Shown here piece by piece: positions 1 through 10,800 of a stretch of 64,000 nt of DNA. Every line of letters starts with the position of its first letter. The first letter of the stretch is position 1. The translations under genes were made by a program, and so were the position numbers. Under the pieces are notes generated by a model. It made no database searches and was not told where the DNA came from. It saw only the letters and a program-made list of their open reading frames with translations. Source of the stretch: Chrysomallon squamiferum (lineage: Eukaryota > Mollusca > Gastropoda > Neomphalida > Peltospiridae); NCBI GenBank assembly GCA_012295275.1, contig CM022673.1, positions 4,829,605-4,893,604 on the forward strand. Reading direction: 5' to 3'.

Positions 1-1315
1 TTCTTAGCTGCTACAGATCTGATGAATGTAGGATTAATTTAATTCTTTAACAAGTCTTGACCAACATTCAAGAACTAGTATATGAAATACTGTCATATAT
101 ATTTTCTGTTCATGGGAAGGTTTACATAATAACTGTTAGGAGTCACCTGTAGTGTGATGTACATCACTTCATTTATTATTACAGAAGTATTTCTAAAATC
201 TAATTGGTCTTAAAGTTAAAATATTTTCCAAACCTTTATTTATTTATATATAAAAAAATAAAAATCATTCATTTAATCTAGAATCTAACCTATAACATTA
301 GTTTCACCATTCCCTCCTCTAAATTAAACAGTGAGAAAATAAAAGAAATAGTTTAACTTAATAAAAATGAAAAAAACTTTTAACATCTAGTGGTTAGATT
401 TTAACAGCGTATTATTGGACCACTTAACATTAACTTTTCAGTTAAAATAATAAATAGCTTATACTTTAAGTAATAACTGCAGAAATGTTTCTGACTTATC
501 TATCACATGTTATTTAAATAACTGCTTGAAATAAAATGATATATCTGTTTTAAAAGATTATTTGATCACTATAGTTTTACTACATATCTGAATCCTCTAC
601 TGTCATCTTTTGATCAGTTTTCTTTTTCTTTTAACAAGCAGTAACAAATTACTTGAAATATTAAATTTTGCTTTCAAATTCTTTAGCTCAGCTTCAGGCA
701 CTGTCAATAGATTTCTAATGCCGTTGCCACAAGCAAACTTCAATCTGCTAAAGCATTCATGACTCTTTTTTTTAAATGTTTTTTAAAAGGATGGTATAAT
801 AAGGAAAAAAAAGAGTACCAATTAGTCCTAAGAAACAAGAGTCAAATTTATTTGTGCGTGTATGGGTGCAGCAAATGTTAAAGCCTAGCTGAGGAGGATA
901 CAGTTGTTATTACTTGATCAAACAGTTCAAGGTTTATCCAAATCATAACACAAAATCATCCTGTTGATTAAGCCAGCACTAGTCTCTGTTTATTTAAAGC
1001 CGATCATTGTTTGAGTTAAAATACATTAAAATTTTCTAATATTTATAGAGAAAACAGACACATATTTATAGCTGCTAAATATAAATGTATGTGTGGGTAT
1101 GCATAGATGAGAATGAATTTTTTATTTTTTTTTGACACTGATAAAGAAAGCATCTGTTTGGATATGTGTGACATGTCAGTACATTTCATCCTTTCTTTGC
1201 TTCATTTCTCAGTATAAACTGTAATAAACGTAATTACATTCTAACAGATTTTAATTTTTTTTTAAAGGTTGAATCATCATTAAGGGAGAAGTCTGCTGCA
1301 GATGATAAAAAGAAG
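1..1315. other. Non-coding stretch left of the GPCR gene (MLH1 intron on the other strand)
   Basis: AT-rich sequence without a convincing exon on either strand. I looked on the minus strand for the next MLH1 exon (equivalent of human exon 9) and did not see it. Just before the GPCR start there is a T-rich tract ending in AAAG at about 1256-1267, which would serve as a splice acceptor if the GPCR has an upstream non-coding exon. The GPCR promoter is presumably in this stretch or further left; no specific element can be defended. Confidence 0.5.
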
Positions 1316-2524
1316 ATGAATTCTTCAGACATCACTGTCACCAACAGGTCATCAGTGATGTACATTTTGCCATCACTGGAGGAGAGAGCCCAAGTCATCT
1401 TGGGCCAGCCTGTTACAGCCATCAGTCTTGTGTTATGTTTCTTGTCACTGGCTGCCAATCTGTTCTCGGTGGCCTCCACTCTGATGGGACCCAGCAAGAT
1501 GGTCACTCATATCAAACTCGTTTTCAGTCTTGGATTATCAGATATTCTTCTAAGCATCAGTGTTGTTAGTCATACTCTGAACAAAGTGTTTTATCCCGTG
1601 CCTTTCCTGGCAGCAGAAAGGGAATCCTATCACTGCATGGCGATTTTTTTGTTTGCTCTCAACACAATGGCTACCACGATTTCTTTGCTGAACCTTCTGG
1701 CCATGGCTCTGGATCATTACGCAGCAATCATGAAACCACTACATTATTCACAGTATCTGAGCCGCTCAAATGGAAATATATTAATTGTTACCATCTGGAT
1801 TATTTCTCTTTTAGCTGGATTAACAGTGTACATTGGAGATATTTCTAAATACCAGCGGTCTTCTTACAAAGGCTACTGTCCGTTTCTTAGGTCTAACATC
1901 TACCAAGGTGAATACCTTGTCATTGCTATAGCGTTCATCTGCTTCATCTTCATCACATTCATTTACGCACGGATCTACTTGGAGGTTCACAGGGTCTACC
2001 ACAACGGCCCATCAGGCAGAACGGATTACGCAAGGAATCGAAAGGCCTTGCTGACCACTCTAGTTATTATTGGGACCTTCCTGATCTGCTGGCTGCCCAC
2101 CTGTCTTCTACAGGTCAGTCTGTCCATCCAGGCACACACTGACCCTCAGTACGTGAGGAAACACTTCACCAAGTTCCTCAGACTGAACCGATACTTTAAC
2201 ACTCTGCTGCTTGTCAACACGCTGTGTGATCCCATCATCTATGCAATCAGACTCAGGGACGTACAGGTAGGTTATCGGCGAATGTTTCAAAAGTGCATTC
2301 CGTTTCGGTCCCAGCGAGAAGGCAGCATGCAAAACCGATCAGTGCTGTCTCGCCAGCACACACAGGTTGCTAAGCTTCTGACAGCGGAAGTTACGTGTTC
2401 CGAAGCCAACAACCATTTTGAACTCAAAAGTGATAAGAACTGTGCAAACAATAACCCTAATGGAAATCACATATACTTATCAACAAAAGACAGGATTCTG
2501 ACAGCAGATACTAATTACTTGTGA
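1316..2524 (+). CDS. Class A (rhodopsin-like) G-protein-coupled receptor, MECA-like, intronless
   Basis: A 402-residue receptor in one uninterrupted frame from ATG to TGA. Seven hydrophobic segments are visible. Helix 1 is near residues 33-57, helix 2 carries the LSDILL aspartate, helix 3 follows a conserved-type Cys (YHCM) and ends in DHY instead of DRY. Helix 4 contains Trp, helix 5 has no central Pro but keeps a Tyr near its end (YARIY), helix 6 has CWLP, and helix 7 has DPIIYAIR in place of NPxxY. Helix 8 is basic, followed by a Cys (QKCIPF) that could be palmitoylated. Potential N-glycosylation sites are Asn2 (NSS) and Asn10 (NRS). Missing helix-5 Pro and a DPxxYA-type helix 7 are features of the melanocortin/EDG/cannabinoid/adenosine (MECA) receptor group, so I place it near that group; ligand and G protein are unknown. 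The ORF is less AT-rich than its flanks. It lies antisense within an intron of MLH1. Receptor class is secure; subfamily is inference. Confidence 0.9.
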   Translation: MNSSDITVTNRSSVMYILPSLEERAQVILGQPVTAISLVLCFLSLAANLFSVASTLMGPSKMVTHIKLVFSLGLSDILLSISVVSHTLNKVFYPVPFLAAERESYHCMAIFLFALNTMATTISLLNLLAMALDHYAAIMKPLHYSQYLSRSNGNILIVTIWIISLLAGLTVYIGDISKYQRSSYKGYCPFLRSNIYQGEYLVIAIAFICFIFITFIYARIYLEVHRVYHNGPSGRTDYARNRKALLTTLVIIGTFLICWLPTCLLQVSLSIQAHTDPQYVRKHFTKFLRLNRYFNTLLLVNTLCDPIIYAIRLRDVQVGYRRMFQKCIPFRSQREGSMQNRSVLSRQHTQVAKLLTAEVTCSEANNHFELKSDKNCANNNPNGNHIYLSTKDRILTADTNYL

Positions 2525-3107
2525 CATAAACAATGGATATGCACTTATTACTACAGACATGGCTTTCTTTGTGCTTTCTGTGTAAATGGATATTTGTTTA
2601 TGTATGCATGTGTGTGTGTTTGTGTGGACGTGCAAATGTACAACATACGTGACAATAATAATAATAATAAAAAAAGAAAATTGACAGTATACATTGAGTA
2701 CTGATTTATTTTTTCTGCCTCAATGTGTGGTATGTATGTTTACTAAAGTCTGTATATATTAACCATTTTAATTTTTTTTTTATTGGTTTCTAAATTATTT
2801 TTTTTTTAAACTTCTAATCTTTTAGCACATCATACTGCACATTTTAGGACTATGAAATTAAATTCTGCACTATCAATGCTTTTTCTCATTTATGCTTAAT
2901 CAGTGAAAGTGTTTTCACTTGTATACAATACTCTGAAGTAAGGTTAGTCTATGGTGACAATAAAACTGGACTTTTAAGCCATACTTTTCTAATAGTTAGA
3001 CCTGATAAAATACTATTTTTTCCTATTGTGACATCATTTTTACAAAAAATAAATTTAGACTTTTTGACAATTTTTATATTTGTTTAAAACAGAGGAACAT
3101 AATTTAC
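2525..3107 (+). other. Probable 3' UTR and downstream flank of the GPCR gene
   Basis: Starts directly after the TGA. It holds a short GT-rich tract (about 2606-2624), an AAT run with AATAAA-like sequence near 2655-2672, and a clean AATAAA at 2959-2964, so transcript ends near 2690 or 2980 are both plausible. No other gene is visible. Confidence 0.45.
2959..2964 (+). terminator. Candidate polyadenylation signal AATAAA for the GPCR gene
   Basis: Canonical hexamer about 435 bases after the receptor stop codon. AATAAA occurs by chance often in DNA this AT-rich, so the assignment rests on position only. Confidence 0.35.
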
Positions 3108-3196
3108 CTTGCTACAGATGGACCAAACACTGTCCTTATATTATCAACATGGGTGGAGTTGGGTGGTGTTCGAACATCTGCCATACTTTCACCTTG
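3108..3196 (-). CDS. MLH1: MLH1 coding exon 7 (human exon 8 equivalent), last one in the window
   Basis: 89 bases, encoding [20 protein letters not shown] then RTVFGPSVA plus two bases of an Arg codon. It aligns with the human stretch containing [20 protein letters not shown]. The acceptor is CTGTTTCAG and the donor AAG|GTAAAT. The next exon must lie left of position 1 or be unrecognised. Confidence 0.93.
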
Positions 3197-3266
3197 CTGA
3201 AACAGAAAATTAACACAAGTTTAATATACTTATTTTTATTTTTATTAACTTTTCAAAACAAAAATG

Positions 3267-3299
<33 letters not shown>

Positions 3300-6200
3300 A
3301 TTAATAAACAAAAATTAGCATGTTTATGCATTATATAAAAATATTTGTGAATCTGAATTTTAAAATATTTTTTATTACTGTAAAAAGAAAACATTTTAAT
3401 AAAATGCTTAACTAATATATTGGTCTTTTGTGGTAAATTTTTAATGTTTTTTTCTATGATCAGAAATTACAAAGAATAAATCTATATTCTATTTCAGGGA
3501 TTCTGTTTAGATCAGTGCTTCTTACCTTTATTTTTTTTTTTTTTTTTTTTTAGTGTCCCATTTCATAAAAATCCTTTTGGTTGGGGTCCCTTGGTTAAAT
3601 TGTATGTTTTGAAAGAAATATGATGAACTATATAGCCGTGTTATAACCATTTATATATTATAAACATACAAGTTTTACCACAGTCCTGTGTTTTTATTGA
3701 GTTACAAGCAGCTGTTAAAAAATAAGGTTGAGGATAACTGATTTATATCAACATTTTTAAGATCAAATCGACCCTGATTTCCATATATTTAATTTAAACA
3801 GACCAAGAGCAGGACAACTTAAAATCTTGAACTGCAGTAGTATTTCATAAAGATAATATATGTATTATATAACACATACATATATACATACATATATATG
3901 TATGTATGTATACATGCATGCATGTATATATTACAAATGTATCTATAATTGTTATAATTATTATTTTCTTTTAATACCAAAAGAATCATTAAAAAAAAAA
4001 AAAAAAAAAAGAGGTATAGTTACTTGTAAGATCAATCTATGTTAATTTAAAAATAATCATTTCCATTTTTTTATTAAATGAAGTCTAGACATTATAAAGT
4101 GTTTTTTTAATCTTTTTTTTTATATTTCTAAATTAATTCTGTAACATAAAGATCTACATTATTCTATAAACAAATAATAAAAAAAAATTACTGGAAATAA
4201 ACTGTAATAATAATAATAATAATTATATCAAAAAGAAGAAAATTAAAGTATAGAACTTTCATTTATTTTTATTATCACTGCAAAATTAACTGCCTTGCTT
4301 TTCATTTCAAAATTCTTATTATGATCTTTGGACCACCTCCAACGTCATAGTAACAGATTAATTACCATTTTCTTTCAACTTTGGTTTATACCTCTTTTGA
4401 TGACAATGTCAGTGAGCCACTAATCTCAAGACTGGTAGTTAGCTAGATAGAACCCCAGTACTGACTGTATGAAGCGTTAATTAAGAAAGTGAAAGACTAT
4501 TATACACTTTCTTCAATGGAATTAATGATGACAGAGATTTCTGGGGCAAATATGTTCAGTGATACCTCCATTAAAAAGAATCAGATATAATGGGTTACTA
4601 AAAGAAATGTACTGGAAAATGCTGGGGATTTTTATTCCAAGAAAAAACCGCAATGAAATTATTCATTTATCTATCGTTTTGTAATAAAATAAAATAATAA
4701 TAAATAAATAGATAAATAAATAAATAAATAAATAAATAATAATAAAAAAAAAACAATAAATTTTAAATTAAAATATCAATAACATCAAACTGTAATAACA
4801 ACAACAACAACAACAATAAAAAAAGAAGAAGAAGAAATATCTATCACCATCAGAAGGATGTTAAAATAATATAACAGTTCTGAAAACGTGGAAGCCCACG
4901 CTGTGTGTTTATATTGTCTCTCTCTCTCTGGCTAATGACTTCAGGCAATTATTCCAGTACTGGTCACACTGTGATTATATGATGACCAACTGTCATCAAG
5001 ATTGAAGATCAATATTGTCAATTTAAAAAGACTCAAAAGACGGAAGGGATTTAAAATCCATATAAAATAGTTCATTACATTTTACTTATTTGGGAACTTT
5101 TATTTTTCTGTTGTTCTACAAGAAATCAAATAATCAAGTTTAAAAATAACACTATTTGAAATCAGCATCAGATTGTAAGGAAATGCATTGTCTAAGTTTG
5201 GTACAAGAATTGATCAAGTTCTTCCAAGCGTTTTGAAATGATGGTTTTTCTGAATACCAACATGACAAAGCTATTAAGCAGAGAATGGCCAAATTGGTTC
5301 TGGTAAAAATTTATTTCAGTTTAAAAACAACACAAAATTTAAGATGGTATTTGATAACCACATTTAACATGCCAAGGTTAATTGATTATTGACAGATATA
5401 TTAATCAGAAAATTAACAAATAGCTTCTGGTAATAACTTATTTCAAATTAAAAATACCCACAAAATTTAGACAGAAATTAAATACTACCTGTACATTTGA
5501 TGAATGGGAAATCATAAATCAGTTAACCAGAACATGACTAAACAATGATTTTTCTAAAGATCAGTTCAGAGTATGTTGTTTTCAATTAAAAACAACTCAA
5601 TAGTTTAAAAAATTCAAAACACAAACAAGATATAATTACACTTTTATTATTATTGTATATTAATATGTGAAGTTGTCAAATGGTCATTTTTCATTGTTGA
5701 TTCAAACAACACTTTAAAAATAACATCACTGATGGAGAGAATTTAATTTCCAAATATATATGTTTGTTTGTTGAATGACAACCTGGCAAAAAAGTGTGGG
5801 TGTGTATAAAATAATAACAATAATTTCAGAAATGATCTAAGAGAGATTATACGACGACCAAATTGTATGGAGAATTATCATTTTCAATTTAAAAATAACA
5901 CAATTATTGACAAAAATTCTAAATCAATATACAATTACTAGAGAGTACCAGTTCTCTAAATTAATCCAAAAGTGGTAAACCAATGATTTTTTTTTTAATC
6001 CTAATTTAGATAATCATTATTTTCAGTTTGAAAAAACAGAACACATAACCAGACAGTAATAAGACTGTTTGACTGAAAAAAGTTTGCTGTCTGATATATG
6101 ACCTAAGGCAATTAATTCAAGTATGGTTAATCAATAAGTTTCTAATAATCAGTTTAGAAAATCAACATTTTCAATTTAAAAATAACAAAACAGATGTCTG

Positions 6201-7846
6201 AAAATTTAAAGTGTGCAGACTGTGCAACTTCCTCGATTTGATTCATGATACAAGCCAATTAATCTTAATATGATTAATCAATATTTTTTCTAATAATGAG
6301 TTCAGGCAACAATTATTTTCAAATTAAAAAAAGAAAAAGATAGCTGCAATTCTAAATCAACATAATTTTCTTGATCTGACAAGTAACAAGAGATGGTCAA
6401 AGATTTTTTTTTTTTTTAAATCATAATTCAGATAATAATTATTTCCATTTTAAGAACAGTATAACAGATGACTTGAAATCTGATTTCTTAAGGCTGTATA
6501 ACTTTATCAGTCTGATACGTGACATGAGCCAATTACCTCAGAAGTGGGCGAAAATGTGATAACTAGATAATCCACAGCAGCGGGAACTCTGATAACCCCT
6601 AATAAAGGTTGTTATTTAAGCAAATTGGATCAAATGAAGTTATTTTTGATGGAGCTATCATGTCACATGTTGAAAATCTCAACTGGAAAAGTAGCTCTGT
6701 GACAGAGTACTTCCTACTAATTAACTAAATACAGAATTGACACATTTTATTTATTTATTTTTTTAATTTATTTGTATTATTTTATCCTTCTTTTGTTTGA
6801 ATTCAGGTATGTGTGAATACATATATGTTTTTCTGTGTGTATTAACGTGTGCACAGAATTGACAGTTTTCATTTGTATTTTATTTCTTTTCTTAAATTTG
6901 TATGTGTGTATGTGTATGTGTTGTTTCTTACTCCATATGAGAATGAACATTATTTTAGTTTCAAATGAAAGTGGTTTTATGGAAAACTACAGTAAAACTA
7001 CATTTAACATATAATGAATTTATATAAGAGAAATGAATACATATAAGCAAACTACTCTCTCATATGCTCCATTAATGCTTTGACTGCAAAAATTTGCTTT
7101 CGCTATCAGCAGATTTCTCAGTTTTATCATTTTAAAAACATCAGCATACAAAATAGGTCATTGTGTCAGTGTGTATGTCATCAGCTAATTCAGATTTCTG
7201 AATTTGTCAGTCGTTAGTTGTTTTCTCTTTGCCAACATGTTGGCATCACACAGTTGCCAGTAACAGTTACCAGGTTTCAAAATGTCAGGTACTGTCTCTC
7301 TGCCTTCCTATCTTAAATTGCATAGATGAGTCTTCCTGTTTACACAGTGGATTTGATGAAAACTCTTCTATTAGATTACAATGAAAGTTTAATACGTTGT
7401 CATTTTTTAGGTTGCTCTACCATTATGATGAATTCAGCTAGTCAACACAAAATGTGTGCCATACATATTTACGCAGACACACTGCTTTTGAGACTGAATC
7501 TAAATGAGTGAATTCACTAGATATCAATACACTGACAATAATCTTCTTCATCTAGTTGCATACAGTAATTACAAGAAGCATGGCATCACTGTTTATTAAG
7601 CTTCAAAGAAGCATGATAATTTCATCTCACGCAGTAGACTAATTATGTGCAAATTGCCGTCACAGATTAAGAAGTGACCGTACTTGCGAAACTGTGTGTT
7701 AATGTTGACAACTTGTTATTTTGTTTTTGGAATTTACATCCAGAATCTGAAGTAGGCAGCATCTGGATTAAACAAGGTTTTGTTTGTAACAGATTAATGA
7801 TAGCTGGACAGGACTTTGAAATGGTGCAGAAATCACTGTATGTGTA

Positions 7847-7877
<31 letters not shown>

Positions 7878-10800
7878 CAAAAATAATTGATTACTTTTGA
7901 TATTACTAACCCTGATCTAGACATTAACATTGTAATTAATATCAAATGAACTAATATCTTCACTGTTTTTTTCAATTATATTTTTTTGCTTAATAACCCA
8001 TTTATAAAACCTAATTTTGCATCAGTGGATAAAAGTTCTAAACTCTATTTAAAATATGTGATATATATCAATAGGAAAAAAAATCTGCTTCAATTTGTTT
8101 CCAGTGGCAGCAAAAATATTTTACATGCACCTTTCCACAAACAGAAGAGCACATACTCTAACTTAAGATCAACCATTCTCAAAACAATGGTTAGAATGGG
8201 AAATTTCAGAAAAATTACCGACTATGTGTTAAGCAGGAGCTCTGTCATGGAGCTGACGACGGGATTTGATCCTGGACTAATCAAGCACCAGGAAAGTGAT
8301 TTACTTTCGGGTTACATCTTTTCTCTGAATCAGTCAAAGGTTTCTGTCATTGTTATTAGCTGAGCCTGCCAATTATACTGTGACAAAGCCAAGAGTCCAT
8401 CAGTGAGACATCTGCCTGGTTTTCTGTGAACTGGACACTGATAGTCATCGATCTTATGAAGTTTGATGGAGTTTTAATAACAAGCACATCATCACAAACT
8501 GTAAATGTCACATTAATTTTGTGTAACGGAAGCAAGTGTGAGGTAAGATTTGTGAGAGGTGAAAGTCAATCAACTGTGTGAAAGCAGAGAAGCACATAAT
8601 CAATACAGAATGATACAACAGAATCTGCTAATTTGATTTTTGTGTTAAACACACACACAGATCTACATCTTTGTACCATATAAGTTAAGATTTTAAAACA
8701 AAATATTCCTATCAGAAATACAAGTATTTTCAAATTATAAATAAATGATTTGTGCTGCATGAATATATGGATTCATCTATGTTTGATCTTGCGACACTTC
8801 GCATCTCAGACAATTTTCTACCACTGAAACATCTTACACTTCCTCTTAAGAAAAATACAATATTGGTACATCAGCACTTAAAAGTCCAAAAAATAAAATT
8901 AATATTAAAATTCACTGTCAAAAATTGATACTTACTTTCTTTAGGGTAAAACCAACTCTACAGTTATGTATGGCATATCTGAAATAATGAAAATTAAATA
9001 AAAACAATTAATAATAAAATTAAAAAACCCTTAAAAACACACATTAATAGTAAACAAATAATTAACAAATCATTTGTAATATTATTATTAGTATATAATA
9101 TAAATAAATTAATCATTACAGAAATATAAACAATAAACAAAAAGAAAGAAAAACTAAAATTAAAATATTTTGAACCAAAATGACAAAATCATTTCAAAAT
9201 GGCCTTCAACCATAATTGTTTTGGATTAACTTTTCTCTTCTTTTTTTTATGAATTTTTTTTTTTTTTTTTTTTTAAACCTTTCTCTTTTACCCACACATC
9301 ATTGTTAGCAGACACTATATTTGGCCACTCATGGATCTTTGAGAAATACCCTGTAGCTATCTGACAACTGGCAAATCACTGTTTCTGCTTAATGAAAGCA
9401 GCAATAGTGCTTTCTGGTAGTGTTAGTGTAGCAAACAGATGTTCCTCAAATTAAAAGAACCTAAACAATATCCATTTATGTGTCAGCTTGTGGGTTAAAT
9501 CTCTAATTGTGTGACACTTTTGAATCTATTAAAAATGTCAGATCTGACGTTAATCAAAAGCATTGCTTGAAATAAGACTGTAAGTGGCTTTTCATCCTTA
9601 GGTGATTCAGTTATTCAACTTATTGTGTAAATTTCAACATGAATGTAATAATAACAATAATAACAATAATAATAATAATAATAATAATAACAACAATGCA
9701 TTGAAAATATTTTCATTATGCAGGAAATTAATTATAAGGCTCAGTTACTTTACATGCATACACACAAGACATATTCACCGTAAATTCTTTTATTGTAAGC
9801 CCTCTCCAAACATTGGTAGCCTATAATACAGTTTTTAAATAAGACTTAAACATTTTTTAAATTAAAATCATTTATTTATACAAAATATATTTCTATCATG
9901 AGCATTAAAATGAAAAACGCAGACAAAAAACCTAAGCACCATAAAAAAAAAAAAAAAATAGCCATAGTGTGTTCACAGCATATAAAAGATGATGGTATGT
10001 ACTACCATGCTACTTAATGTTAACTGATAAAAGCTGCTGAAGAAATGATGATAGCAAGTTTTCTCTTTTGTGTGTAAGTTAAACAAAAACAATATGGATT
10101 ACGCAACTGGAATCTGCAATATTAAAAAGATTCAAAATTGTGTAAAAACAAATATTCATTAAATATTTCATTCTTTCAAACCATATCTATGTCACTAAAA
10201 GAACTCATTATGCTGAAAAAAAAAAAAAAAAAAAATAATAATAAAAAAAAATAATAAATAAATAAGTAAAATAATAATAATAATAATAATAACAATAATA
10301 AATAAATAAGTAAAATAATAATAATAATAATAATGATGATGATGATGATAATGATAATAAAATAATAAAAATTAAATAAAACAAATAAATTAATTAATAA
10401 TAAAAATAAATTAAAAACAATGTCACTTAATTCATTCCACTTTGGCTCCAACCACAAAAAAAGTAAATTTATTTATTTTATCTCAAAACAAAAACAATAT
10501 TATTGCATGTGTTTTTCTCTGTTTGAGGAAATACATACAAAACAAGAAAACATCATTTCATCTATTTCTTCAAGCACATTCATCTTAATAAGAGACCTTT
10601 TGTTTTTATCTAAATTTGTAATGATCGTGACCAACAAAGACAAAAAAAAAAAAAAAATAAAAGATTAAAAAAAAAAAATCAGCCATAAAACAAAAGGCCT
10701 TATTTTTGTCTGCTGAATGTTTTATGAGGTTGTTCGGGAATGGAAGAAAAGCTGCAAAAAAGACATTTTGTTACCAAAGTGCTGATGTTTGAAGATCCTG

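Larger units (their letters stand above)
3197..8935 (-). other. MLH1 intron 6, 5.7 kb, repeat-rich
   Basis: Holds a hAT-like MITE (3513-3740), an alternating ATAC/ATGT tract (about 3877-3925), AAAT/AAC low-complexity sequence (4685-4835), a degenerate tandem array (about 4990-6560), an (AC)n tract (7847-7873), and a less AT-rich segment at about 8160-8520 that I cannot assign. No exon is recognised. Confidence 0.6.

Noticed and set aside
8259-8274. tRNA gene or tRNA-derived SINE on the minus strand
   Set aside because: Only a B-box-like stretch is seen; no A box at the right spacing and no cloverleaf could be drawn.
10176-10457. Minus-strand frame rich in Ile, Leu and Phe
   Set aside because: It is the translation of A/AAT low-complexity sequence, with no start context or family resemblance.
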